A stretch of 64,000 nucleotides of DNA from Acidovorax sp. YS12 (GCA_021496925.1 CP053915.1:1736001-1800000); one strand, 5' to 3'; positions 17,026-25,732 are shown, counted from the stretch's first letter. Numbers and translations are program-made. Notes: generated from the letters alone by a model not told the origin.

Positions 17026-17047
17026 GCGGCGCAGGACACAGGCGGTG

Positions 17048-18052
17048 CTATGCCGGCATGCCTTGCGCGTGCAGCTGCCGCACCTCGCCGGGCGCGGCAG
17101 CGAAGCGCTGCCTGAAGGCCCGGTAGAACCAAGACAGGTTGTTGAACCCGGCGTCATACGCAATGGCGCTGACGGTGCTGCGCGTGTGCCGGGGGCTGGC
17201 CAGTTGACCAAAGGCACGCTGCAGGCGCAGCTCCAGCAGGTAGCCGCTGAAGGCGGTGCCCTCTTGCTCGAACAGCGCGCGCACGTAGCGTGGCGAAATG
17301 CCATGGCGTGCCGCCACCCATTCCAGGGTCAGGTCGCCGCGCCAGGCGTGCACCCGCAGGTCGGCCTGGATCGCCTTGAGCCGCGCCTGCCGCAGTCCGC
17401 GCGCGCTGGCACGGGCCTGCGCCTGGGGCGTGGCGCCCAGCGCCAGGGCGCCGAGGTCGAGCAGTTGGTCGCTAATGCGCAGGCGCTCGGCGTCGCTGAT
17501 GCCGGCGTCGTCGCTGGCACCGCTGGGGCGGGCGAGCGCCTGCGCCTGCCGGGCCAGCAGGCGCAGCGGCAGGGTGTCGGGCAGGCTCTGGTGCAGGGCG
17601 CGGTCCACGTCGGCCACCTGGGGCAGCAGGGATTCGCGCGGGAAGGCGATGAGCAGGAGGCCGCTGCTGGCGCCGTGGAAGTCGATGCGCCCTGCCCTCT
17701 CGTTCAGGCCGAGGTAGCCGGGGCCGCCGGTGCAGGCCATTTCGCCCTGCTGGCGCAGCACCCAGCCGCTGCCCCCGGCCTCTTTCGCCGCAGTGCCACC
17801 AGGGTTCAGGAACAGCAGGACATCGTCGTTGCCATCGGCGAGCTGCCGCGGGCTGCGGCTGACGCTCAAGGCGGAGCATTCAACCGATGCGATGGAAACA
17901 CCGGGCAGCAGGCGTACGTGCATGGACATGTCCAGGGTACCGCCGTCAGAGATGTCGGGCGCCATGTTGGCCATGGCGGCGCAGGTTTCGCGCACGGCGT
18001 CGGCGCGCTCGTGCGGGAGGTGGTTGCGGGTGTCGAATTCGATAAAGGCCAT
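17048..18052 (-). CDS. AraC-family transcriptional regulator
   Basis: 334 aa. An N-terminal AraC_binding_2-type region (~1-200) is followed by a C-terminal AraC DNA-binding domain (~230-330) with two helix-turn-helix units: LEWVAARHGISPRYVRALFE and VSAIAYDAGFNNLSWFYRAFR. It is co-directional with the surface-protein array and 87 bp upstream of gene F, making it the natural candidate regulator of that array; this is inferred from position only. The 191 bp upstream reach the insertion junction at 18243. Before the insertion, this gene followed the ABC ATPase gene now at 26420-27055. Confidence 0.9.
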   Translation of the reverse strand: MAFIEFDTRNHLPHERADAVRETCAAMANMAPDISDGGTLDMSMHVRLLPGVSIASVECSALSVSRSPRQLADGNDDVLLFLNPGGTAAKEAGGSGWVLRQQGEMACTGGPGYLGLNERAGRIDFHGASSGLLLIAFPRESLLPQVADVDRALHQSLPDTLPLRLLARQAQALARPSGASDDAGISDAERLRISDQLLDLGALALGATPQAQARASARGLRQARLKAIQADLRVHAWRGDLTLEWVAARHGISPRYVRALFEQEGTAFSGYLLELRLQRAFGQLASPRHTRSTVSAIAYDAGFNNLSWFYRAFRQRFAAAPGEVRQLHAQGMPA

Positions 18053-18290
18053 GTAACCATCGCCGCCCCAGGACGGAAGGCGGCCTCTGCGGAGTTCATC
18101 GGGAAAGGATGGCGGCTCGCGCCAGCGGATTCCGTGAGTGCTTGTGCGCGATTCACCAGAATGGTGCGGAGTCTAGGAAAGCCTCGCGGCTGCGTCCATC
18201 GCACAAAAAGACTAGCCGCCCTAGACGGCCCGGACGCTCACTGTGGAGTTGGAGTTGACCCACTTTCGCGGACGGGTACTGGTTTGATTC

Positions 18291-18490
18291 TCAAACCGTT
18301 TCGGGTGTTATCTCGACATGCACGGCATCGTCGACAACATCAAACAAGGCTTCGTTGCTCCTTTCAAAGTTCAGGGGTGAGAGGTAGCCCAGGCCGCTGT
18401 GGCGGCGCCAGGGGTTGTACCAGCCTTCAATCCAGGTGAAGACGGCCATTCGGGCCTGAGCCTTGCTCTGGAAGGTGCTGCGCTCGACGA
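18291..18490 (-). pseudogene. IS3-family transposase orfB, C-terminal remnant
   Basis: Minus-strand frame reading RSTFQSKAQARMAVF, then WYNPWRRHSGLGYLSPLNFE and a stop after ITPETV. This is the C-terminal part of an IS3-type integrase-core transposase. It is cut at about 18490, where IS256 DNA begins. Not functional. Confidence 0.85.
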
Positions 18491-18652
18491 GGCGCTGACC
18501 AAGCTGTTCTACCTGGCCCTGCGCAACATCAGCCAGAAGTGGACCATGCCCATCCGGGATTGGAAGGCCACGCTGACCCGCTTTACCATTCAGTTCGGAG
18601 ACCGCATCTCCGTCAATTGAAGTCCGAACCGTTTACACAAAAATTCGGACAC
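18486..18652 (+). pseudogene. IS256-family transposase, C-terminal fragment with its terminal repeat
   Basis: Plus-strand frame DEALTKLFYLALRNISQKW to RISVN-stop (18620) is the last ~45 residues of a mutator-type (IS256) transposase. An IS end (GTTTACACAAAAATTCGGAC) closes it at ~18652. It is opposite in orientation to the larger IS256 piece next to it, so an inversion or recombination between copies has occurred. Confidence 0.78.
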
Positions 18653-18772
18653 GCCCGGGGGAAGACGGCCTCGATGGCGTCAGGAAAGCCCTTGAGCCCA
18701 TCGACGCAGGCGATGAAGATGTCCTGCACGCCCCGGTTGCGCAGCTCCGTGACCACCTGCAACCAGAACTTA

Positions 18773-19619
18773 GAACGTGTTTACGATCTCCTGAGCAGTA
18801 GGGCCAGGAAAGCCAAGTGGACGAACTGCAGGCTGGTGTTCAGGAGCCGCTCGCAGTTCTTCCATAGCCTCCTGTTCTTGTCCAGCCACGCAAAGCTGCG
18901 CTCGACGATCCAGCGCTTGGGCATGACCTTGAAGGTGTGTAGCTCACTCCTCTTGGCGATCTGCACCGTCACGTGCTCGCCCACAATCTCCTGCACACCC
19001 TGCTCAAAAGGCTTGCCGGTGTAGCCGCTGTCGCACAGCACACTTTGCACCCGGCCCAGGTTGGGCTTGCAGCGCTTGAGCGCCTGCAGTGCCCCTTTGC
19101 GATCCGTCACCTCAGCCGTGGTCACCGCGATCGCATGCGGCAAACCCTGGGTATCCACCGCGATGTGGCGCTTGATGCCCGAGACCTTCTTGCCTGCGTC
19201 ATAGCCCTTCAGGGCCGCCGTGTCCGTGTTCTTCACGCTCTGCGCGTCCACGATCAAGAACGCGCTGCATGCGTTGCGCACCAGTTTCTCGCGGGCCGCG
19301 CCAACCTGTTTTTTTTAAAGCCTGCTCCAGCACGCTCACACCGTGCTGGTCAGGCTCACTCCACTTGCGCCAGTAGGCGTACACGCTTTGCCACTTGGGA
19401 AACTCCGGTGGCAGGAAGCGCCACTGACAGCCTGTGCGCAGCAGGTAAAGCACTGCGCAAAATACTTCATACAAGTCCACCGTCACCGGCTTCGTGGTGC
19501 GCCGCACGCTGCGCAGCAGCGGCTCGATCTGCGCAAACTTCTCTCTGCTGACGTCGCTGGCGTAGGGCTTTCTCTTCACTCGGCTATTGTCGAGTCATAG
19601 AAGGATCGTAAACACGTTC
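18773..19619 (-). mobile_element. IS5-family insertion sequence, apparently complete (847 bp)
   Basis: Terminal inverted repeats GAACGTGTTTACGATC at 18773 and GATCGTAAACACGTTC ending at 19619, flanked by TTA on both sides (18770-18772 and 19620-19622). The size, the two-frame transposase and the TNA-type target duplication fit the IS427-like group of IS5. Inserted in the IS256 transposase gene. Confidence 0.9.
18781..19579 (-). CDS. IS5-family transposase made by programmed frameshift (orfA/orfB)
   Basis: Two overlapping frames: orfA 19199-19579 (MKRKPYASDVSREKF..., DUF4096-like N-terminus) and orfB 18781-19281 (DDE domain: FLIVDAQSVKNTD, VLCDSGYTGKPFE, WIVERSFAWLDKNRRL). On the coding strand a run of eight A (19309-19316) sits where the frames must switch (ALKK, then QVGAAREKLVRNA). 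This is the usual frameshift layout for the group. With intact ends and target duplication it could still be active. Confidence 0.85.
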
Positions 19620-20331
19620 TTAGCGCCCTCGGTCTGCGCCAGCCACAGGCCCAATACCTCTTTCTCGCCGTTCATGGTGATGCCGATGGCCAGGTACACC
19701 GCCTTGACCCGCACCACGCCCTCGCGCACCTTCACATGGATGCAGTCCAGGTAGACGATGGGGTAAATCGGCTCCAGCGGTCACGCTTGCCAGGCCTTGA
19801 CTGCGTCGGCCACGGCGTCCGTCACCGAGGAAATCAGACTGGGCGAGACTTCGGTGCCGTACATCTCTTCGAGGTGAGCCTGTATCTCGCGCACCGTCAT
19901 GCCACGAGCGTACAGCGAGATGATTTTGTCGTCGAAGTCGGCCCAGCGGGTCTGGTGCTTGGGGATGAGCTGGGGCTCGAAGCTGCCATGGCGGTCGCGG
20001 GGCACCTCAATGGGCAACTCGCCGAAATCGCCCTTGAGGGTCTTCTTGCTCTTGCCGTTGCGGGTGTTCCCGCTGGGGTTGGCCACCGCCTCGTTGCGTT
20101 CATGGCCCAGGTGCTCGGTCAGTTCGGCGTCAAGCGCCTTCTCGACCAGCAGCTTGGTCAACTGCTTGAGCAGGCTGTTCTCGCCGATGAGGTCTTCAGG
20201 CTTCTTGTAGTCGGCCAGCAGGCTGGCCAGCAGTTCTTCGGGTACTTCGTGCTTCTTGAATGCCATTGTGCTTACGGACAAACCGGCTCGCGCCGGCGGT
20301 GGATTGTCCGTTTACACAAAATTCTGCACAC

Positions 20332-20499
20332 CCTCCCACGCTCGAATGGGTCTCGTGGTTCAACCATCACCGGTTGATGGCGCACCTGGGCTACATCCCG
20401 CCGGCTGAAGCCGAGGCAAACTACCATCGGCAACTCGCCAGTCAGGCCATCCCGGCCTGACTCACACCAACTGGCCTCCACGAAAGCCGGGGCAATTCA
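20332..20499 (+). pseudogene. IS3-family element B, orfB C-terminal remnant
   Basis: Plus-strand frame LEWVSWFNHHRLMAHLGYIP to a TGA at 20458-20460, followed by an IS end (CTTTCGTGGA inverse) that stops at 20499. It is the 3' end of a second IS3-type element inserted into orfA of element A and cut on its left by the IS256 end at 20331. Confidence 0.8.
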
Positions 20500-20568
20500 G
20501 CCCGCTCGAACCAGCTCGACCATCTGTTGGCGGAATTGCGCCGGGTACGGCGGTCGTACTTTGGACAT
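20500..20568 (-). pseudogene. IS3-family orfA, N-terminal remnant (element A)
   Basis: ATG at 20568 with AAGGAG upstream, reading MSKVRPPYPAQFRQQMVELV, then cut after 23 codons by IS3 element B. It is the start of the helix-turn-helix orfA of element A. Confidence 0.78.
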
Positions 20569-20632
20569 TTGCGACTCCTTGAACACAAACAATGATGTGT
20601 CCACGGAAACGGGTCAACTCCAATGGCACGTC

Positions 20633-21787
20633 CTAGAAACGGTGGCGCAGACCAATGGTAAAGCCTGTGCGTGTGGTCGCCCCATTGGCATCCAGTGCCA
20701 CACCGGAGCCTCCGTTGACCCGGGTATGGTCCACACCCACATAGGCGTCAGTGCGCTCGGAGAGCGCATAGTCCAGCGCCGCCACCACGAAATCGGCCTT
20801 GCCATTGAAGCCTCCGCTAGCCGATCCCGACTGCTTCGCATGGTAGTAGTGCAAGCCGACATTGGTCTGAGACGTGACTTGATAGCCAAAACCCAGCTTG
20901 TACATCTGGCGCTTAGTGGCATCGCCCGCCAGGAATCCGCCATCGGAAGAGCCCGTCCAGAAAGCATAAAGAATGGCTTGATCAATCTCTCCGCCTTGGG
21001 CAGCGGCTGGAAAGCTGTCCTTGCGCTTGTTCAGGCCATAGCCCATGTTGAAATACCATGGTCCCGAGCGATAGGAGCCCCCCAGCGTCCAGGCATCGAC
21101 CCTGGTGCCCGCTGGAAAAATAGAACTCAAATAAGCTGCGCCAGCCGAGACGCCATTCTCCGAATAGCGCAAATAGCCACCGAATGTTTTCATGGCGCCA
21201 CTTCCGGTGAAATTGACATTCGCCCCAGCCTTTTCAAACGTATTTCCCTCATCGAAGGAGTACTGCAATCCCCCGCGCACAGAACCAAACTCGCCCACAT
21301 ACTTGATCATATTGTTGGCACGGGCGCCCATGGAAAGTCCGATCTCTGGTTTGTAGGCCTCCATATAGGGAGAGTAGGGGAACGATGCGTAGGTTGATGT
21401 CACCAAATCGAACAGAATGTTGTACTGGCGGCCAAGAGTGATCTTGCCAAGACTCTTGCTGCGTATGCCTACCCAAGACTGCTGGAAGAAGTTGTCCTCG
21501 GAAGCCTGCATGCCTGTATCGGAGACAAAGCAGGCTTCGAGGTTAGCGATGGCCGTCAAGCCGGCGCCAAGGTCCTCGACCACATTCACACCCCAACGGC
21601 TTTCGGACATACCTCCTCCCATCATTTTCGTTTTACCGCTTCGATCTGCACCTTCGTTATTGGTATGGCGAATCGCCGCATCAACTACTCCATATATTTG
21701 CACGCCACTTTGCTGCGAGAAAGCCATGGAAGCACTGCCTCCTATGGCAGCCAGTGTAATCATCTTCTTCAAGTAAGGGATTTTCAT
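20633..21787 (-). CDS. Gram-negative outer-membrane porin
   Basis: 384 aa, general-diffusion porin of the betaproteobacterial Porin_4/OmpC-like family. Signal peptide (MITLAAIGGSASMAFSQQ), first strand SGVQIYGVVDAAIR, SRWGVNVVEDLGAGL, the eyelet-loop region WVGIRSKSLGKITLGRQ, and a C-terminal strand ending in phenylalanine (FTIGLRHRF), as needed for BAM assembly. The start at 21787 is chosen for the signal peptide, with AAGAGA upstream; an open frame runs 49 codons further without signal character. Its stop is 10 bp from the IS3 end, so it is the first cargo gene. It may admit the substrate handled by the neighbouring permease and dehydrogenase (inference). Confidence 0.93.
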   Translation of the reverse strand: MKIPYLKKMITLAAIGGSASMAFSQQSGVQIYGVVDAAIRHTNNEGADRSGKTKMMGGGMSESRWGVNVVEDLGAGLTAIANLEACFVSDTGMQASEDNFFQQSWVGIRSKSLGKITLGRQYNILFDLVTSTYASFPYSPYMEAYKPEIGLSMGARANNMIKYVGEFGSVRGGLQYSFDEGNTFEKAGANVNFTGSGAMKTFGGYLRYSENGVSAGAAYLSSIFPAGTRVDAWTLGGSYRSGPWYFNMGYGLNKRKDSFPAAAQGGEIDQAILYAFWTGSSDGGFLAGDATKRQMYKLGFGYQVTSQTNVGLHYYHAKQSGSASGGFNGKADFVVAALDYALSERTDAYVGVDHTRVNGGSGVALDANGATTRTGFTIGLRHRF

Positions 21788-22179
21788 TTTGTCTCTTTTA
21801 TGGGCGTTTGGTTTGTTTGCGCGTTGTTTGTTTTGAGTTGATGGAAGTCGCCTTCGTTGCAAATAGTTTAAATTCAGAAGTCTGGTCGGGTGATTTTTTG
21901 ATTTTGATGCGAAATTGATGTGAATTAATGACACTTGAGCAAGTGGTCTATTTTTATATTGACTTGATGTGTTATCGGGTGGTGATTCGCGACAGAGAAA
22001 TTAAATTTTGGCTTTCCGAAGGTTTCCAGGAAATCGCGTCGAAGATTATTTCGTGGCAGTGAGTTATAAAAAACAATCACTATTGATTTCGTGACCAAAA
22101 CATGAAATTCCTTCCCCACTTCGTCCGCACGCCATTGCGGCTCCACTCCTGTCGAAATGGGGTTCCGGTGGGCGATCCA
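21788..22179. other. AT-rich intergenic region upstream of the porin
   Basis: 392 bp with no convincing gene; a 73-codon minus-strand frame here has no recognisable features. It is clearly AT-richer than its surroundings and likely contains the porin promoter and the 3' end of the dehydrogenase transcript. Confidence 0.5.
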
Positions 22180-23358
22180 TCAATCCTCGGTTTCATCGAT
22201 CACCAGGATGTCTTCGATGGCGGTGGTTGCCCCAGTCACGAAATGCCGGTACAGATCAAAATAATCTCGGGGGTTGAAGGCCGTTTCCGGGGCGTGCACA
22301 CCTACGTCGGACATCACGCCCCTGCGTATCAGCTCCAAGCCGATGGCCAATGGGATTCCGGTATTGCCGCCCATGGCGCCAGGCAGTTCGACCCTGGGGT
22401 ACGCTGCCACCGCCAGCTTTGTGCCGCCACGGCTACCGCGTGCCAGGGCAAACAGCGGCGGCAGGGTCGGGGTATCGGCTGGGGTTGGCATTTCGGTGCG
22501 TGAATCGAGCAGGTTGGCGGCTTCGTCCACGCTCATCGCACCGGATTCGACCTGGACGACAACGGTCCGCAACTGATCGAACAGCTCATCCGGGCCGCAC
22601 TGCAGGTTGAGTGCGCGCTGCAACCCCGCAAAGGCGCGCGGCAGAGTGATCGGCTCGGGGTGGCCCATGGTGTAGGCGTGTACGGCTCCGAGGCCGGGAA
22701 AGTTGAAATCGACCCGCGCTAAGGGATCGATGTCGCTTGCGCAGCCCTCGCTCCAGGCTCGGATCTTGCCGGTGCATTGCAGCAGCCAGTGCTTGGCGGC
22801 GGCGGTGCCGGCGGCAAACGCTGGCTCGGGCTCGACGATGGCCGCTGCCATGCTCCACCCGGTGTGCAGCTCGTGCACTGTGTCCAAGCGCTCGGCAGCA
22901 ATGCGGGCGCACAGGTTGGTGGTGCCGGGGCTGGCCCCCATGCCGATGACCACCCGGCGCCCGAGGCTGCGTGCCTGGGCGTCGAAATCGAAGGCTTCGA
23001 GCGTGGATTGCCAGTCGTCGTCGATGTCCAGATAGTCACAGCCAGATTCGAGTGCGGCTCGCAGGATGGGTGTGCCGAAACGAGCGAACGGCCCCATGGT
23101 GTTGAGCACGGCGTCATGCCCCGAGAAGGCTTGGCGCATGGCGGCGGGGTCGGTGGCATCCAGTTGCAGCGCGTGGGCGACGGGGCCGATTTCATCGGCC
23201 AGTCGCCCGGCGCGGGCGCTGTCCAGGTCAGCGACGGTGATGCGGCGTGCGCTGCCTAGCCTGGCGAGGGCGCGTACGACGTGCCGGCCCATTGCGCCGG
23301 CACCGCCGACGACGATGATCGAAAAGGGCTTGGATTCGGTCTGGATGCTTGCAGTCAT
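22180..23358 (-). CDS. Saccharopine dehydrogenase-like NAD(P)-binding oxidoreductase
   Basis: 392 aa. N-terminal Rossmann fold with VGGAGAMGRHVVRALARLG (residues ~17-35) and acidic VADLDSARAG, then LDATDPAAMRQAFSGHDAVLNTMGPFARFG, the pattern of the Sacchrp_dh_NADP family. GMGASPGTTNLCARIAA follows at ~140. Such enzymes act on amino-acid or opine-like C-N bonds; the substrate here is unknown. It lies 36 bp downstream of an APC permease on the same strand, almost certainly in one operon. Cargo of the composite insertion. Confidence 0.85.
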   Translation of the reverse strand: MTASIQTESKPFSIIVVGGAGAMGRHVVRALARLGSARRITVADLDSARAGRLADEIGPVAHALQLDATDPAAMRQAFSGHDAVLNTMGPFARFGTPILRAALESGCDYLDIDDDWQSTLEAFDFDAQARSLGRRVVIGMGASPGTTNLCARIAAERLDTVHELHTGWSMAAAIVEPEPAFAAGTAAAKHWLLQCTGKIRAWSEGCASDIDPLARVDFNFPGLGAVHAYTMGHPEPITLPRAFAGLQRALNLQCGPDELFDQLRTVVVQVESGAMSVDEAANLLDSRTEMPTPADTPTLPPLFALARGSRGGTKLAVAAYPRVELPGAMGGNTGIPLAIGLELIRRGVMSDVGVHAPETAFNPRDYFDLYRHFVTGATTAIEDILVIDETED

Positions 23359-23394
23359 AAGTGAACTTCCGGTGAAACAAAAATGGCGTGTTGC

Positions 23395-24834
23395 TTAAAG
23401 CTCGTGAGTTTTCGGCTGCGTGCCGATGGCGGCGTAGACGTGTGGGCGCTTACGGCGCAGCCACAGAGCGTGGGCAATGCCCCCCAGCGCCACCGCGACC
23501 AAGACCCAGGGCAGGTGATTGATGAGAGGGTTATCCACGCCGGTGAGCTGGGCGTAGTTCGCGACAATCAGTACCACTGCGGTCGTCAAGCCCAAGCCGC
23601 CGAGCGCCGGCGCGATCAGGGTGCGCCACCAGTGGTGATCAGGGCGTCCGTGGAAGTAGCCGATCACGGCGAAGGCGGTGGCTGCTTGCATAAGCACCAC
23701 GCCCAGCGTGCCCAGCCCGGTCATGCTCACCGACAGCGTGGTGTAGGGCTCCAGCCCGGCCAGGGCGAACGCACCGATAACCACGACGTTGATCGCGCTT
23801 TGCATGAGGCTGGCGTACGAAGGCGAGCCATGCACGGGGTGCACGCGGCCCAGCGCACGCGGTAGCACGTTTTCGCGCCCGAGGGCAAAGACCAGGCGGT
23901 TGGTGGAATTGTGCGAAGCCAGCAGCGTGGCGAACAGGCTCGTAAGCAGCAGCACGCTGAGCAGGTCGGCTGCGGTTTGCCCTATCTGGTGGGCCACCAG
24001 GTGCAGATACAGCTCGCCGAGCTGGCTCGCGGCCTCGGCGCGGATCTGCCCGGGGCCGATGGCACCGACCGCCACCCAACTGGTCAAGCCGTAGAACAGC
24101 GCGATCACGATGACGGAGGCGTAGGTGGCCAGCGGCACTGTGCGCTTTGGGTTGCGCGACTCTTCTCCGTACAGCGCGGCGGCTTCGAAGCCGAGAAACG
24201 AGGAGAAAGCGAACATCAGCCCTACGGCCAGAAAGCCCGGGGGCAACTGCGCCACGTCGAACGCGGCCAGCGGGAAGGCTGCCAGGCCGTGCCGGTGGAT
24301 GAACACCGCGTCGATGGCCAGCAGTACGCCGATCTCGGCGACGACCAGTAAGGCTAGCACTCGGGCGCTCAGGTCGATGCGCCGGTAGCCTAGCCAGGCC
24401 GTCAGCACGATGGCCACGCCGGCAAATACCTGCCAGGGCAGGTGCAGTCCTGAGGCGCTGAACACCAGCTCACAAAAGTAGCCGAAGGCCGCCACCAACA
24501 TGACGGAGAAGGCGTTGTAGGCCAGCAGGCCGATCAGCCCTGCGGCTACCGCCACTGGCCGCCCCAGGCCCGCCGCGATGTAGGTGTAAAGGCCGCCAGC
24601 GTTGGTGATTTGGCGACTCATCGCGGCGTAGCCGACGGAAAAGCACAGCAGTATCGCTGCCGCGATTAGGTACATCGCAGGCGTGGCCGCCCCCGCGCCC
24701 ATGATGAAGGCTAGTGGTAGCAGGCCGATCATGGCGGCCAGCGGCGAGGCGGCGGCGATGACGAAAAAGATGATCTTGGGCGCCGTCAGCTCGGCGCGTA
24801 GCGTGGCCGTATCGGCCCTATGGACTGCTGGCAT
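23395..24834 (-). CDS. APC-superfamily amino-acid permease
   Basis: 479 aa inner-membrane transporter with about twelve hydrophobic segments. The first helix has FFVIAAASPLAAMIGLLPLA, and an early GGLYTYIAAGLGRPV matches the APC signature; SFLGFEAAALYGEESRNPKR is typical of the central region. It probably imports an amino acid or amine. AAGGAG is 7 nt before the ATG at 24834. It is divergent from the tetR-like gene and leads the operon with the dehydrogenase, a layout expected for substrate-induced uptake and catabolism. Confidence 0.91.
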   Translation of the reverse strand: MPAVHRADTATLRAELTAPKIIFFVIAAASPLAAMIGLLPLAFIMGAGAATPAMYLIAAAILLCFSVGYAAMSRQITNAGGLYTYIAAGLGRPVAVAAGLIGLLAYNAFSVMLVAAFGYFCELVFSASGLHLPWQVFAGVAIVLTAWLGYRRIDLSARVLALLVVAEIGVLLAIDAVFIHRHGLAAFPLAAFDVAQLPPGFLAVGLMFAFSSFLGFEAAALYGEESRNPKRTVPLATYASVIVIALFYGLTSWVAVGAIGPGQIRAEAASQLGELYLHLVAHQIGQTAADLLSVLLLTSLFATLLASHNSTNRLVFALGRENVLPRALGRVHPVHGSPSYASLMQSAINVVVIGAFALAGLEPYTTLSVSMTGLGTLGVVLMQAATAFAVIGYFHGRPDHHWWRTLIAPALGGLGLTTAVVLIVANYAQLTGVDNPLINHLPWVLVAVALGGIAHALWLRRKRPHVYAAIGTQPKTHEL

Positions 24835-24899
24835 GGTGTCTCCTTAGGGCAACCTCGTTGCCCGTTGCGTTGTTGTGACGCTGATTGAATCACAATTAG

Positions 24900-24925
24900 G
24901 TCATCCGACCAAGTCATAAGACCAA
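24900..24925. promoter_or_regulatory. Tandem 13-bp repeat, candidate operator for the TetR regulator
   Basis: GTCATCCGACCAA is followed immediately by GTCATAAGACCAA. Each unit contains GTC-N4-GAC dyad symmetry. It lies between the divergent permease and tetR-like genes, where an autoregulating repressor would bind. Binding is inferred. Confidence 0.55.
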
Positions 24926-25033
24926 ATTAAACGGCCAGCCTGTCACGTTTGCTACACTGAGCGCCCAACCCATGCCATTGATTTCGGGGGGGCCACAGAG
25001 CGAAGGCGCCCAGGGTTGACGGAACTTCATTGA

Positions 25034-25732
25034 ATGAAGGTTGAAAATGCGCATGCAGTGTGTGAATTTGGCGGTGAGATGAACAAAAATGAATTGACAG
25101 TCAGGTTGACAGTCGATGACCGCCGGGCCTTGTTGCTGGATGCAGCATTACGGGTAATTGCGAGGGTGGGTATTGCCGCGTTAACGACGCGCGCGATCAC
25201 CGAGGAAGCGGGTATGCGTCAGGGTGTCTTCCACTACTGCTTTCGTGACAAGAATGAAATGCTTGCCGAGCTGATTGCTTTGACGGTGTCCAGGCTGATC
25301 GAGGACTCCTCAGTAGTGAACGTCGTCAAAGGGGATTTCAGTGCCACCGTACGCTTCACGCTGAGAGCACTGTGGACGAAGATCAGCGCAACACCTACCA
25401 GCCACCTAGCGCTGTACGAGTTGACCTTGCATGCGATGCGCGATCCCGAACTTGCTGCTCTAGCGCAGCGTCAGTACGAAGGCTATCTAGCAGCCGCGTC
25501 ACGGCTACTAGGCACTCTGGCCCGGGAGGCGGGAATTCGCTGGCAGGCCCCGACGGATACGCTGGCCCGCACGTTGGTCACGGTGATTGACGGGCTCGGT
25601 TTAAACTGGCTGGCTGACCGTGATGCGCAGGCCACGTTAGCAGTGCTCGACGCGTTTTCCTGCCAATTGGCGGCGCTAGTGGAACCCGCGCCTCGCGTCC
25701 AGTGTCCTGAGTTAGCAGTTTCAAAGAACTAA
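25034..25732 (+). CDS. TetR/AcrR-family regulator
   Basis: 232 aa from 25034; an in-frame ATG at 25079 gives 217 aa and is a plausible alternative because the TetR domain begins shortly after it. The N-terminal helix-turn-helix reads LDAALRVIARVGIAALTTRAI, then EEAGMRQGVFHYCFRDKNEM, typical of TetR. The C-terminal ligand domain (~85-225) includes LALYELTLHAMRDPELAALA, as in TetR_C_6/BetI-like proteins. It is divergent from the permease-dehydrogenase operon, which it probably controls. Confidence 0.87.
   Translation: MKVENAHAVCEFGGEMNKNELTVRLTVDDRRALLLDAALRVIARVGIAALTTRAITEEAGMRQGVFHYCFRDKNEMLAELIALTVSRLIEDSSVVNVVKGDFSATVRFTLRALWTKISATPTSHLALYELTLHAMRDPELAALAQRQYEGYLAAASRLLGTLAREAGIRWQAPTDTLARTLVTVIDGLGLNWLADRDAQATLAVLDAFSCQLAALVEPAPRVQCPELAVSKN

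Larger units (their letters stand above)
18653..20266 (-). pseudogene. IS256-family transposase, nonsense-mutated and interrupted by IS5
   Basis: Starts MAFKKHEVPEELLASLLADY at 20266 and reads as an IS256 transposase. It is broken three ways: a TGA (19781-19783) after AVKAWQA; the IS5 insertion at 18773-19619; and loss of everything after AIEAVFP. Deleting the IS5 element and one TTA target copy restores the frame exactly (LAQTEGA to KFWLQVVTELRNRGV), which dates the IS5 as the later event. An IS256 terminal repeat lies at ~20307-20331. Confidence 0.88.
18250..20622 (-). mobile_element. IS3-family element A, split by nested insertions
   Basis: Minus-oriented element with terminal inverted repeats TGGAGTTGACCC at 18250-18261 and GGGTCAACTCCA at 20611-20622. 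Only the first 23 codons of orfA (right) and the last ~65 codons of orfB (left) remain; the middle is replaced by IS256-, IS5- and other IS3-derived DNA. Confidence 0.8.

Noticed and set aside
4337..17047. Exosortase or sortase for the IPTL-CTERM proteins within the window
   Set aside because: No multi-helix exosortase-like protein is encoded here; the sorting enzyme, if any, must be elsewhere.
21925..22146. 73-codon minus-strand frame upstream of the porin
   Set aside because: No ribosome site, no recognisable features, and it lies in AT-rich promoter-like DNA.
22102..23398. Plus-strand frames over the saccharopine-dehydrogenase-like gene
   Set aside because: They are shadows of a gene with a clear Rossmann motif and operon context on the other strand.
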